A DNA stretch of 64,000 bases. Source: Bacteroidales bacterium (GTDB lineage: Bacteria > Bacteroidota > Bacteroidia > Bacteroidales > P3). Positions 8,391 through 17,384 of this stretch are shown here, piece after piece (the stretch's first letter is position 1; each line of letters starts with the position of its first letter). Made by a program: the position numbers and the translations under genes. The stretch covers positions 1-64,000 of the forward strand of contig JAGCZH010000038.1 of assembly GCA_017960475.1 (NCBI GenBank). Direction: 5' to 3'. A model generated the notes under the pieces. That model worked only from the letters and a program-made list of their open reading frames with translations. It searched no databases and had not been told where the DNA came from.

Positions 8391-8867
8391 TTATTTGTAT
8401 TCGGCGATGATGCCGGGAATCTGGTCGGGGGTCAGACGGCCATAGACCTTGTCGCCGATCATGGCAACAGGAGCAAGACCGCAGGCACCGACGCAGCGCA
8501 GCGTGTTCAGTGAGAACTTGCCGTCGGCAGTGCATTTACCAATCTGTACGTTCAGCTCGCGAGCGAAAGCGTCGAGAACTTTCTCAGCGCCACGCACGTA
8601 GCAAGCGGTACCGAGGCATACATCGATAGGATGCTCGCCCTTGGGCTCCATGGTGAAGAAGCTGTAGAAAGAGACGATGCCGTAAACACGCGACACGGGG
8701 ATGTTAAGTTCGTGAGCAACGACTTCCTGCACCTCAGCGGGCAGATAGCCGAATTTGCCCTGAACCTGGTGGAGGACATTGATGACCTCACCGGGACGGT
8801 TACCAAAGGATTTAGCAATTTCCTTGATAACATTTATTTTATCTTCAGATAATTTGATATTTGCCAT
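8391..8867 (-). CDS. hydC: [FeFe] hydrogenase gamma subunit (NuoE-like)
   Basis: 158 aa of the NuoE/HydC thioredoxin-like [2Fe-2S] family. The four cluster Cys are visible in CLGTACYVRGA and CVGACGLAP, and the helical N-terminal NuoE segment (GKFGYLPAEVQEVVAHEL, VYGIVSFYSFF) is complete. It is the last gene of a four-gene minus-strand operon (ferredoxin, NuoF-like, HydA, HydC) and should pass electrons between the NADH/FMN subunit and the catalytic subunit of a trimeric bifurcating hydrogenase. Confidence 0.93.
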   Translation of the reverse strand: MANIKLSEDKINVIKEIAKSFGNRPGEVINVLHQVQGKFGYLPAEVQEVVAHELNIPVSRVYGIVSFYSFFTMEPKGEHPIDVCLGTACYVRGAEKVLDAFARELNVQIGKCTADGKFSLNTLRCVGACGLAPVAMIGDKVYGRLTPDQIPGIIAEYK

Positions 8868-8883
8868 AATTCTATTTTTTTAG

Positions 8884-8921
8884 ATAGGACCTATAGGTCT
8901 TATAAGTCTTATAGGTCCTAT
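8884..8921. repeat. Imperfect palindrome between hydA and hydC
   Basis: Arms ATAGGACCTAT (8884-8894) and ATAGGTCCTAT (8911-8921) are perfect inverted repeats around a loop that repeats the same AGGTCTTATAAGTCTT theme. The spacer could form an mRNA hairpin within the operon. Other intergenic spacers of this window hold similar short-unit repeats. Confidence 0.5.
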
Positions 8922-8929
8922 TATTCAAT

Positions 8930-10696
8930 TTATTTCGTTGCTTCGAGTTTGTCGGATTTGTCGAAGTAGTGAGTGTGGAGCTGTTCGTGGCTGAGGTGGC
9001 CGCAAGGTTCGCCGTAGTACTCCTTGTAGATAGCCAGAATCTCGGAGTTCTCGTGGCTCTTACGGATGGGCTTGCCAGCATCCTCGCGGTAGATGGCCTC
9101 CATACGTTTGCGGATGATCTCGCTGTTGCCGTGGTGGTAGGGCTGGCCGGCACCGCCGATGCAGCCGCCGGGGCATGCCATAACCTCGATGAAGTGGTAG
9201 CCGTTGGGGTTGCCCTGACGGACTTGCTCCATCATCTTGCGAGCATTGCCGAGGCTGTATACGATAGCTATCTTCAGCGGGAAACCGTCGACATCAATGG
9301 TGGCTTCCTTGACACCGTTGAAACCACGAGTCTCCTCGAAGTCGATCTTCGGAAGAGTCTTGCCGGTGTGGAGCTCGTAAGCGGTACGGAGAGCGGCCTC
9401 CATAACACCACCGGTGGCACCGAAGATAACAGCGGCACCTGTCGATTCGCCGAGCGGGCTGTCGAAGTCCTCTTCGGGCATGTCGTTGAGGTCGAGGTTG
9501 CACTGACGGATCATGTGTGCAAGCTCGCGGGTGCTGAGGGTGAAGTTGACATCGCTGTCACCATTGACGCTGAGTTCCTCACGTGCGCGCTCGCTCTTCT
9601 TGGCGAGGCAAGGCATGATGGAGACGACGATGAGGTCTTCGCGTTTGACACCCAGCTTGGGAGCTAGATAGTTCTTGGCGACGGCGCCGAACATTCCCTG
9701 AGGTGATTTTGCTGTCGAGGGGTACTCGAGCAGGTCGGGGAAGTTCTTCTCGTAGAAGGTGACCCATGCGGGGCAGCAGCTGGTGAACATAGGCAGTTTC
9801 ACGGGCTCGCCGGCGAGGGCTTTCTTGAGGCGGCCGAGGAGCTCGGTGCCTTCCTCCATGATGGTGAGGTCGGCGCTCCAGTCGGTGTCGTAAACCTGGT
9901 CGAAACCAAGACGACGGAGAGCGGCAGCCATTTTACCGGTAACGATTTCGCCGGGTTTCATGCCGAATTCTTCACCGAGGGCAACGCGGACAGCGGGAGC
10001 GGTCTGGACGACGACTTTCTTGGTCGGGTCGGCGATGGCTTCCATAACTTTGGCGATGTCATCAACAAGGGTGAGGGCTCCGACGGGGCATACCTGGACG
10101 CACTGGCCGCAGTTGACGCAGCTGCTGTCGCCGAGGTTCTGCTCGAAAGCGGGAGCCACGACGGCCTGGAAGCCACGGTTGACACCGCTAAGGGCGCCAG
10201 CGGTCATGAACTTGTTACACATAGACTCGCAGCGGCGGCACATGACGCATTTGTCCATGTCGCGATAAACGCTGAGGGTGCTGTCTTTGCGATAGTGTGA
10301 TTGTTCGCCTTTGAAGGGGATTTCCTTGATGCCAAGGCGTTTGGTGAGGCTCTGCAGTTCGCAGTCGCCGTTCTTCTCGCACTGGAGGCAATCGTTGGGG
10401 TGGTCGCTGAGGATCAACTCAACGACGGTCTTGCGGGCGTTGATGACGCGTGCGGTGTGAGTGAACACCTCCATGCCTTCCATGACGTCGGTGGCGCAGG
10501 CGGGAGCCAGGTTGCGGCGGCCTTTGACCTCGACAACACAGACGCGGCATCCGCCGGGTTTGTTTTCAAAATTCATTCCGTCCAGCTCGAAATGGCAGAG
10601 GGTCGGAATATCGATACCGTTCATACGGGCAGCCTTGAGAATAGTGGTGCCTTCGGGAACTTGAATCGCTTTGTTATCTATTGTGAGATTAATCAT
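8930..10696 (-). CDS. hydA: [FeFe] hydrogenase catalytic alpha subunit
   Basis: 588 aa. The order is: plant-type [2Fe-2S] domain (C34, C50, C53, C67), His-ligated cluster (H99, C103, C106, C112), 2x[4Fe-4S] ferredoxin (C150-C160 and C193-C203), then the H-cluster domain with all three signatures: TSCCPAW (305-311), MPCLAKK (361-367) and ACPGGCIGGAG (507-517). The C-terminal small-subunit-like tail is also present. This is the architecture of group A3 hydrogenases that work with NuoE/NuoF-like partners and couple NADH and reduced ferredoxin to H2. Both partners flank it. No hydEFG maturases are in the window, so they must lie elsewhere in the genome. Confidence 0.95.
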   Translation of the reverse strand: MINLTIDNKAIQVPEGTTILKAARMNGIDIPTLCHFELDGMNFENKPGGCRVCVVEVKGRRNLAPACATDVMEGMEVFTHTARVINARKTVVELILSDHPNDCLQCEKNGDCELQSLTKRLGIKEIPFKGEQSHYRKDSTLSVYRDMDKCVMCRRCESMCNKFMTAGALSGVNRGFQAVVAPAFEQNLGDSSCVNCGQCVQVCPVGALTLVDDIAKVMEAIADPTKKVVVQTAPAVRVALGEEFGMKPGEIVTGKMAAALRRLGFDQVYDTDWSADLTIMEEGTELLGRLKKALAGEPVKLPMFTSCCPAWVTFYEKNFPDLLEYPSTAKSPQGMFGAVAKNYLAPKLGVKREDLIVVSIMPCLAKKSERAREELSVNGDSDVNFTLSTRELAHMIRQCNLDLNDMPEEDFDSPLGESTGAAVIFGATGGVMEAALRTAYELHTGKTLPKIDFEETRGFNGVKEATIDVDGFPLKIAIVYSLGNARKMMEQVRQGNPNGYHFIEVMACPGGCIGGAGQPYHHGNSEIIRKRMEAIYREDAGKPIRKSHENSEILAIYKEYYGEPCGHLSHEQLHTHYFDKSDKLEATK

Positions 10697-10716
10697 TTCT
10701 TTATTCTTTATTTTTT

Positions 10717-10760
10717 TGTCGGACTGGTCAGACTGATCAGACTAGTCGACAGGTCAGACA
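10717..10760. repeat. Short tandem repeat in the hydB-hydA spacer
   Basis: The spacer consists of degenerate units of about 9-10 bp of the type GACTGGTCA, GACTGATCA, GACTAGTC. It contains no gene and may fold on itself. Confidence 0.4.
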
Positions 10761-10764
10761 TTAT

Positions 10765-12579
10765 TTATTGAATGGAGATGGCACCGAATTTGCAGTTGTT
10801 GATACAAGCACCGCACTTGATACATTTGGTGCTGTCGATAACCATAGAAGCCAGTTTGTGTCCGGGGGCGGTGTAGTCGGTACGGCTGATAGCCTCGACG
10901 GGGCAGCCCTTAGCGCATTTGCCGCAGCCAATGCACTTCTCGCGGTCGATGACATAGCTCATGAGTTTCTTGCAGACGCCTGCGCGGCATTTCTTGTCGA
11001 CGACGTGCTCAACATATTCATCCCAGAAGTTGTCGAGGGTGCTGAGTACGGGGTTCGGTGAGGTCTGACCAAGACCGCAGAGAGCGGTGTCCTTGATTAC
11101 AGCGGCGAGGTTGCGGAGCTCCTGGAGGTCTTCCATGCTGCCACGACCGTCGGTGATCTTCTCAAGGATCTCGCAGAGACGCTTGTTACCAATACGGCAG
11201 GGTGAGCACTTACCGCAGCTCTCCTCGCAAGTGAATTCGAGGTAGAACTTGGCGATGGCGGGCATACAGCTGGTCTCGTCCATGACGACCATACCGCCCG
11301 AGCCCATCATTGAACCTGCGGCGACGAGGCTATCATAGTCGATAGCAGTGTCGAGGTGCTTTGCAGTCAAGCATCCGCCGGAAGGACCACCGGTCTGGAC
11401 AGCTTTGAACTGACGGCCGTTCTTGATACCACCACCGATTTCGTAGATAATCTCACGAAGAGTGATACCCATGGGGACTTCGATAAGACCCACATTGTTG
11501 ATTTGGCCGGCGAGGGCGAAAACTTTGGTACCTTTTGATTTCTCTGTTCCGATGCTGCTGAACCACTCAGCGCCCTTGGTGATGATGACGGGAACGTTGG
11601 CGAAAGTCTCGACGTTGTTAACGTTGGAGGGCTTGCCCATGTAGCCGCTGACAGCGGGGAATGGAGGTTTCAGAGTGGGTTCGCCACGCTGGCCTTCCAT
11701 GGAGTGGATAAGAGCGGTTTCCTCACCGCATACGAATGCACCGGCACCGTAACGGAGCTCGATGTCGAAGTTGAAGCCTGTTCCGAGGATGTCTTCGCCG
11801 AGGAGACCATACTCACGGGCCTGACGGATGGCGATTTTAAGACGCTCGATGGCGAGAGGATATTCAGCGCGGATGTAAACGAGACCCTTGCTGGCGCCGA
11901 TGGCGTAACCGCAGATAGCCATAGCTTCGACTATGCTGTTGGGGTCGCCTTCGAGAATGGAACGGTCCATGAATGCACCGGGGTCACCCTCGTCAGCATT
12001 GCAGATGACATATTTCTGGTCGGCTTTGTTCTTGGCGCAGAGTTCCCATTTCAAACCTGTGGGGAAGCCGGCACCACCACGGCCACGGAGACCGGAGGCC
12101 TTCATCTCGGCGATAACCTGCTCGGGGGTCATCTCGGTGAGGCACTTTGCCAAAGCTTCGTAACCGCCGCGGGAGATGCTCTCCTCGATGTTCTCTGGAT
12201 CAACGAAACCGCAGTTGCGGAGGGCGATACGAATCTGCTTCTTGTAGAAGTCCATGTGTTTGGAGTCGCTGACATGCTCTTTGTTCTCAGGGTTGGTGTA
12301 GAGCAGGTCGGGAACCTTACGACCCTTGATGATGTGCTCGTTTACGATGCGTTCAGCATCTTCGGGCTTCACTTGGGTATAGAAGGTGTTGTCGGGCATG
12401 ATCTTGACGATAGGGCCGCGTTCGCAGAAACCGAAGCAACCGGTCTTGATAACCTGTACGTCGTCAGAGAGACCTTTCTCGGCAAGGATTTTCTGGAAGT
12501 TTTCGATAATCTGGAGGCTGTTGGAGCTTTTGCATCCTGTACCGCCGCAGATTAAGATATGCATTTTGTATTTTGCCAT
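10765..12579 (-). CDS. hydB: [FeFe] hydrogenase beta subunit (NuoF-like, NADH/FMN-binding)
   Basis: 604 aa. The N-terminal thioredoxin-like [2Fe-2S] domain has CGGTGCKSS and GCFGFCERG. The NuoF core follows with NADH/FMN-binding glycine-rich LRGRGGAGFPTGLKW, CNADEGDPGAFMD and GAGAFVCGEETALI. The NuoF [4Fe-4S] site is ESCGKCSPCRIG, and two further [4Fe-4S] clusters are at the C-terminus (CIGCGKCAKGCPVEAI and CIKCGACINNCKFGAI). This is the usual HydB/HndC layout: NADH oxidation at FMN and electron bifurcation. It is the second gene of the operon, between the small ferredoxin and HydA. Confidence 0.94.
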   Translation of the reverse strand: MAKYKMHILICGGTGCKSSNSLQIIENFQKILAEKGLSDDVQVIKTGCFGFCERGPIVKIMPDNTFYTQVKPEDAERIVNEHIIKGRKVPDLLYTNPENKEHVSDSKHMDFYKKQIRIALRNCGFVDPENIEESISRGGYEALAKCLTEMTPEQVIAEMKASGLRGRGGAGFPTGLKWELCAKNKADQKYVICNADEGDPGAFMDRSILEGDPNSIVEAMAICGYAIGASKGLVYIRAEYPLAIERLKIAIRQAREYGLLGEDILGTGFNFDIELRYGAGAFVCGEETALIHSMEGQRGEPTLKPPFPAVSGYMGKPSNVNNVETFANVPVIITKGAEWFSSIGTEKSKGTKVFALAGQINNVGLIEVPMGITLREIIYEIGGGIKNGRQFKAVQTGGPSGGCLTAKHLDTAIDYDSLVAAGSMMGSGGMVVMDETSCMPAIAKFYLEFTCEESCGKCSPCRIGNKRLCEILEKITDGRGSMEDLQELRNLAAVIKDTALCGLGQTSPNPVLSTLDNFWDEYVEHVVDKKCRAGVCKKLMSYVIDREKCIGCGKCAKGCPVEAISRTDYTAPGHKLASMVIDSTKCIKCGACINNCKFGAISIQ

Positions 12580-12684
12580 AATTCTCTTTTTTGAGGTTTA
12601 AAGGTTTAAAAGTAAAAAAGTTAAAAGGTGTCGCCAAAAATCAGGGAACCCTTTAGACTTCTAAACCTTGCAACTTTTAAACTT

Positions 12685-13080
12685 TTACTTGTCAATTGTT
12701 TCGTAATTAACGGGGATGATGCCTTCAACCAGTTCGCCGTTCTGGACGTATTTGGTGAGGATCTCATCGGCACGGTCGTTGTCGACATGACCGAAAACGA
12801 TGGGGTCTTTGCCAGGGACGCGCACCTCGAGGGTGGGCTCGGCGTGGCAATAACCCATGCAGCCAGTCTGTGTGAAGACTGCGGGGATGTGAAGCTCGTC
12901 GGCTTTCTGCATCATGTGTTCCATTACTTTCTTGGCACCGGCAGCAATACCGCAAGTGGCCATAGCGACTTTGATTTGCACAAGCGATTCTGGATTCTCT
13001 GCTTTCTCGCGGATGTCCAGATTCGACTGAAGCTTTTCTCTCATGGCCTTAAGGTCGGCCAGCGATTTAACTTTTGTCAT
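12685..13080 (-). CDS. Thioredoxin-like [2Fe-2S] ferredoxin of the hydrogenase operon
   Basis: 131 aa, similar to the N-terminal domain of NuoF-like HydB and to NDP-reducing hydrogenase small subunits. The Cys pattern is ATCGIAAGAKK and TGCMGYCHAEP, and the N-terminus is a charged helix. It is the first gene of the operon, directly after a clear promoter. It probably acts as an extra electron-transfer subunit of the HydABC complex. The spacer to hydB (about 100 bp) holds only GTTTAAA-type repeats. Confidence 0.88.
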   Translation of the reverse strand: MTKVKSLADLKAMREKLQSNLDIREKAENPESLVQIKVAMATCGIAAGAKKVMEHMMQKADELHIPAVFTQTGCMGYCHAEPTLEVRVPGKDPIVFGHVDNDRADEILTKYVQNGELVEGIIPVNYETIDK

Positions 13081-13175
13081 TGTGTAAACTCCTTATTGGT
13101 TAATTTAGTGGATTAATATATTAATTAATTATTATATAATACTTTATGGTGAAATAGGTAGTCTATTTCACATTG

Positions 13176-13206
13176 CAAAAATACGCTTTTTTTATATATA
13201 TACAAG
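13176..13206 (-). promoter_or_regulatory. Promoter of the hydrogenase operon
   Basis: Reading the minus strand, CTTG (13203-13206) is followed after 19 nt by TATTTTTG (13176-13183), a perfect TAnnTTTG box. The first operon gene starts about 95 nt downstream. Confidence 0.7.
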
Positions 13207-13260
13207 CGTTTGTCAAAAAATATTTTCTGTGGCTATGAAGCAGCTCCTATGTGCAAAAAA

Positions 13261-13294
13261 TCTGGCGGCGGAAAACATCGTTTCCGCCGCCAGA
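13261..13294 (-). terminator. Intrinsic terminator after the MarC gene
   Basis: A 14-bp perfect stem (TCTGGCGGCGGAAA with TTTCCGCCGCCAGA) with a 6-nt loop, followed on the minus strand by a T-tract. The rest of the 13081-13401 gap holds the hydrogenase promoter and nothing else I can identify. Confidence 0.85.
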
Positions 13295-13401
13295 AAAAAG
13301 CTATTGTTCGAATGTGTCGCTATTTATTAGCTTGACATGCTTTTACTCTGTATTTCAGGATGATATATATTGCTTTTGACAGTTGTTAAGGACCACTGTA
13401 C

Positions 13402-13992
13402 TCAACGAAGGTTGAAGACTATAGGAATGTTGCTTGCAAAAAGTTTTACGGCTATGGCAAGGAGAACGACGCCGAAAAACTTACGGAAAACATAGATGAG
13501 GTCGCCGCCGAGCCATTTCTCAAGTTTGTACAGGTGACGTATTACGAAATAGTCTATAACTATGTTGAGCATAAGGCCAATCATGATGTTGATGTCGGCA
13601 TATTCCGCTCTCAGCGAGATGAGTGCCGTTATGGCTCCGGGACCTGCTATGAGAGGGAAGGCCACGGGAACTATACTTGCCCCTGACGAGGAGCCTTCGT
13701 TTTTGATGAACTCGCGTCCTGTTATCATCTCCAGAGAGAGGATAAAGAGGACCGCGGCTCCTGCCACAGCAAAAGAGGGTGTGTCAATGCTGAACAGCTT
13801 TAGCAGCGCGTCTCCAACAAAAAAGAACACCACAAATAGTCCAAGTGCTACGGCTGTGGCCTGGAATGGTTTTATTTGTTTGCCTTGGTCGCGCATGCCA
13901 AGGAATATTGGAATGGACCCGGTTATGTCGATAATGGCGAACATAACCAAAAACGCGCTGAATATCTCCACTAAGTTAATCTGATGAAGCAT
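13402..13992 (-). CDS. MarC-family integral membrane protein
   Basis: 196 aa with six likely membrane segments, the normal MarC size. Family-typical stretches are AIIDITGSIPIFL near the N-terminus and PLIAGPGAITALISL in the second half. The family (called NAAT transporters) has no firmly established substrate. It lies 25 bp after the end of the upstream LiaF-like gene and is probably transcribed with it. Confidence 0.9.
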   Translation of the reverse strand: MLHQINLVEIFSAFLVMFAIIDITGSIPIFLGMRDQGKQIKPFQATAVALGLFVVFFFVGDALLKLFSIDTPSFAVAGAAVLFILSLEMITGREFIKNEGSSSGASIVPVAFPLIAGPGAITALISLRAEYADINIMIGLMLNIVIDYFVIRHLYKLEKWLGGDLIYVFRKFFGVVLLAIAVKLFASNIPIVFNLR

Positions 13993-14016
13993 CGGGTCTT
14001 TGTTTTTGCGTCAAGA

Positions 14017-14715
14017 CTATTTTATCTCAATTCCGCCAAAGGAGCATTTCCCTTTGATATAAATGGTTTTGGCATTCTCGATGGGGTGGGGCAGTTCGTT
14101 GTATTCCAGGCCGGCGAAAGAGGTCTCGACGGCATGTTTTACTTGTATGTTCTTGTCGACACGAATCTCCATGCCGCCAAAATTGCAGTCGATATCGACT
14201 ATCGCTCCGTCGAGAATGTCGGCGTTGCGCAAATCCAAGCCTACAAAGCCAAAGCTTGTCTCCACAGTGGCACCCTCAAAGCGTTGTCCGGAGAACTCAT
14301 ATAATTGTTTGCCGAAAGTCGTGCTTATTTGGCGTATCATTCGTCCGTCTTGGTTGATTTGTTTAACCTCTTTGACGGTCTTTTTGTCGGGCGAGGAGAT
14401 GCCGGGCAGACTTTTGCGGTTGAAGAGCAGCATGATACCCCAAATGATGGCAGTCAGACAAATGATATATTTCCAGAAATCGTTCCATGCGATAACGCCT
14501 CTGGTCGAAAGCAGAAGCAACACACCGGTTCCTAAACCTATAAGGGGTGCGGTTTTATGCTTTGATGAAAAAACGCCAATAAGGCATGGTATTATGATGA
14601 ATATTGTCCACCATCCTTCAAAGCTGATGTTAATAACATGGGTTATTTCCAAAGCCCATACACTGCCGAAAACAAGCAGTGCGGCTCCTGTGATAATCTT
14701 TCCAGTATTGCTCAT
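14017..14715 (-). CDS. LiaF-like membrane protein (DUF5668 plus LiaF C-terminal domain)
   Basis: 232 aa if started at MSNTGKIITG; an in-frame ATG 33 nt upstream (14748) is an alternative. The N-terminal half has about four membrane helices (GAALLVFGSVWAL, WWTIFIIIPCLIGVF, LIGLGTGVLLLL, YIICLTAIIWGIMLLF). The C-terminal half is a right-handed beta-type repeat (FEGATVETSFGFVGLDLRNA, CNFGGMEIRV, SFGGIEIK) as in the cell-wall-active antibiotic response domain of LiaF. In Firmicutes LiaF inhibits an envelope-stress sensor. In Bacteroidota the role is unknown, but envelope stress sensing is a fair guess. Confidence 0.8.
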   Translation of the reverse strand: MSNTGKIITGAALLVFGSVWALEITHVINISFEGWWTIFIIIPCLIGVFSSKHKTAPLIGLGTGVLLLLSTRGVIAWNDFWKYIICLTAIIWGIMLLFNRKSLPGISSPDKKTVKEVKQINQDGRMIRQISTTFGKQLYEFSGQRFEGATVETSFGFVGLDLRNADILDGAIVDIDCNFGGMEIRVDKNIQVKHAVETSFAGLEYNELPHPIENAKTIYIKGKCSFGGIEIK

Positions 14716-14856
14716 GATTTTTCGTTTTATTACATAACGTGCTTCCATCCGTTTTATTGTATTGATATGAGCGGGGAGTGGAATATGTTCGGCAGACCTG
14801 ACAAAAATTGTGGCGAGATACTAATACAGCCGACTTTGCGTTACTGAGTTTTAGTA

Positions 14857-16779
14857 ATGGAAATCAAAAACAGCATAGCACGGTTGGCGGCTCTTGACGA
14901 GTTGCTGAGGATAGAGCAGGACTATGAGCGCGCCGCTTATAGCCGTTCTCTCAGTGTCGACAACATAAGCGGCCGTGTTAGCGAGGCTGACTGCAAATAT
15001 CCTGTCAGCATAAGCGGTTTTGGCTACAATGCCCTTAACCAGTTGATACTTACCATTGCTTATGAGTGTGACGGCGAGGAGTTGGAGAATGATTTCGAGC
15101 CAGGGAGACCTGTGGCATTCTTCCATCTCACTCAAGACGGGACAGGTGTCGTGGAGTTGCCATATCTCTGTTTTGTCGACAGCTACAAGGAGGGTGTCCT
15201 TCAAATCCAGCTGCCAAACAAAGGCTCCCTCTCTTCTCTGCAGGACAAGGCTCAGCATGCTTTGCTCGGTGTTCGTGCCGCCATCGACGACACTTCATAC
15301 CGTGTGATGCACGAGTCGCTCCATGCCGCTATGCGCTCCGACAACGAGAAGTTTGTCAGGCTCCGTGAAACCCTTGTCGGAAATCTTCACCCACGTTTCC
15401 GACAGTTGCCTCCGGTCACCATACCTTGGCTTAATGCCAGCCAGAACAATGCTGTACGCAATGTTGTCGCCGCTATGGATGTGGCCATAATCCATGGTCC
15501 TCCAGGTACAGGCAAGACAACCACACTTGTCGAGGCTATTTTCGAGACCTTGCAGCGTGAGACACAGGTTCTTGTGTGTGCTCCTAGCAACGCCGCTGTC
15601 GATTGGATTAGTGAGCAACTCTCAAAGAGAGGTCTGAATGTGTTGCGTGTTGGCAATCCATTGAAGATGAGCGACGAAATGCTTGCTTGCAGCTATGAGC
15701 GCCGATATGCCGACCACCCTGACTATCCGGAGCTATGGAATATTCGTCGTACCTTGAGGGAGTCTTCGGGAAGCAAACCTTCTCATGAGCGCCAGAATCA
15801 GCTGCGTCGTCTCCGCAAGCGTCAGATGGAACTGGAAATCAAAATCAATGCCGACCTCTTCGAACAAGCCAGTGTCGTCAGTAGCACACTTATTGGAAGT
15901 GCCTACCATATTATGGAGCATCGCCATTTCAGCACACTTTTTATCGACGAGGCGGCTCAAGCCCTCGAGCCTGCTTGTTGGACGGCGATACTCAAGGCCG
16001 ACCGAGTTGTTTTTGGTGGTGACCATCAGCAACTGCCACCTACTGTGAAAAGTGTCGACGCGGCACGCAAAGGCTTGTCCAACACTTTGATGCGTTATGT
16101 CTCTGGCTCCAAACCAGAGTGTGTGACTCTGCTTGATACCCAATATCGCATGCATCGCGACATCATGGCGTTTTCTTCGCAATGGTTCTATCACGGAGGC
16201 CTGAAAGCCGCTCCTGAGGTCGCCGACCGTCTGGTCCATATCATGGACACACCGCTGACGTGGATTGACACCGTAAAATGTGGTTTCGCGGAACGCCAAA
16301 ACAGGGCACAGAGCCGGCTCAACATCGACGAGGCTCGTCTTGTTGTCCACACACTCCGTGACTATGTCGATATGATTGGTGTTGAACGCATTGTGAGCGA
16401 CAATGTCAATTTTGGCATAATCTCTCCTTATCGTGGCCAGGTGCGTATGATTAGGCGGCTTCTGAAAATGCAACGTTTCTATCGTCGCCTGCGTGGGCAG
16501 GTGACTGTCCGCACCGTTGATGGCTTTCAGGGGCAGGAGCGCGATGTGATAATAATAAGTATGGTCCGCGACAACGAGAAGGGCGAGATTGGATTCCTCG
16601 GCGATTTGCGTCGAATGAATGTCGCCATCACGCGGGCGCGTATGAAACTGATTGTCATAGGCAACAGCGAGACGCTGTCACGTCACAAGTTCTACAAAGC
16701 CCTGTTCGAGCACTTCCAGAAACGCGGTCAGGTGATAGAGCTGCCACTTGAAACGCAGGGTGGAACTACTAGTCCTTAA
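14857..16779 (+). CDS. SF1B UPF1/IGHMBP2-like DNA/RNA helicase
   Basis: 640 aa, the usual size of the bacterial UPF1-like (Dna2/NAM7-type) helicases. Walker A is HGPPGTGKTTT (213-223) and motif II is DEAA (364-367). Also visible are GGDHQQLPPTV (motif III), LDTQYRMH (motif IV), VRTVDGFQGQERDVIIIS (motif V) and MNVAITRARMKLIVIG (motif VI). An N-terminal beta-barrel and the 1B insertion are in place, so it looks intact. It converges with the next minus-strand gene, the two stop codons being about 9 bp apart. Confidence 0.92.
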   Translation: MEIKNSIARLAALDELLRIEQDYERAAYSRSLSVDNISGRVSEADCKYPVSISGFGYNALNQLILTIAYECDGEELENDFEPGRPVAFFHLTQDGTGVVELPYLCFVDSYKEGVLQIQLPNKGSLSSLQDKAQHALLGVRAAIDDTSYRVMHESLHAAMRSDNEKFVRLRETLVGNLHPRFRQLPPVTIPWLNASQNNAVRNVVAAMDVAIIHGPPGTGKTTTLVEAIFETLQRETQVLVCAPSNAAVDWISEQLSKRGLNVLRVGNPLKMSDEMLACSYERRYADHPDYPELWNIRRTLRESSGSKPSHERQNQLRRLRKRQMELEIKINADLFEQASVVSSTLIGSAYHIMEHRHFSTLFIDEAAQALEPACWTAILKADRVVFGGDHQQLPPTVKSVDAARKGLSNTLMRYVSGSKPECVTLLDTQYRMHRDIMAFSSQWFYHGGLKAAPEVADRLVHIMDTPLTWIDTVKCGFAERQNRAQSRLNIDEARLVVHTLRDYVDMIGVERIVSDNVNFGIISPYRGQVRMIRRLLKMQRFYRRLRGQVTVRTVDGFQGQERDVIIISMVRDNEKGEIGFLGDLRRMNVAITRARMKLIVIGNSETLSRHKFYKALFEHFQKRGQVIELPLETQGGTTSP

Positions 16780-16788
16780 TGTTTATTG

Positions 16789-17355
16789 TTAAAAAAGGCT
16801 GTTCAAAAGCAAGTACCCCACAGCAGGAATGGCCGTCAGACTGACGCTGAAGCCTACAGTGTAGACGGGCTTGTTGTAGAAGTGGGTTCTTCCTATCGTG
16901 AAACTTGTCCAGGCAAATCTGCTCCGTCCTGCTTTTGCGCCCGGAGCAATACGCAATCCGGCATCCAATCCAGGATAGATTATTAAATGATTGTTGCTGG
17001 TTAATCCAAATCCGCAGGAAAGTCCGCTATAGACTTGAAAATCAATTTTGCTGCTCGCGTTTGAAACCCTATAGGCGGCACCACCCGTAACACCGACATA
17101 ATTTTTGTATTTTCCGTCGATATACGACAACCCTCCGTACCATCCCCATCGGTCGTACAAGTATGTGTACTGTATGCCGATGCCGACATCTACGTTGAAT
17201 TGTGTTGGACGATCGTCTTGTTCAACGACTGGGCCAAAAATAAATTTTGCTTCAGCAAAGTGCTTCGAAAAGCGCGGAGCGTCTGTCGAAAGAGTGTCTT
17301 GCGCGGCTGCATTTATTGTGATAAGCATAACCGCAAGGAATAGTTTTCTTTTCAT
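16789..17355 (-). CDS. Exported small outer-membrane beta-barrel-like protein
   Basis: 188 aa from MKRKLFLAVMLITINAAAQ, a clear signal peptide; the longer upstream frame overlaps the next gene and is not used. The mature part has alternating aromatic/hydrophobic strands with Gly turns (VGIGIQYTYLYDRWGWYGGLSYIDG, YPGLDAGLRIAPG) and ends in Phe, as outer-membrane barrels do. I do not recognise a family. It starts about 30 bp after the hydrogenase-like gene ends, so it may share its transcript. Confidence 0.7.
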   Translation of the reverse strand: MKRKLFLAVMLITINAAAQDTLSTDAPRFSKHFAEAKFIFGPVVEQDDRPTQFNVDVGIGIQYTYLYDRWGWYGGLSYIDGKYKNYVGVTGGAAYRVSNASSKIDFQVYSGLSCGFGLTSNNHLIIYPGLDAGLRIAPGAKAGRSRFAWTSFTIGRTHFYNKPVYTVGFSVSLTAIPAVGYLLLNSLF

Positions 17356-17384
17356 AAGTTTATGGGTATTAAGCTGCGAAAGAA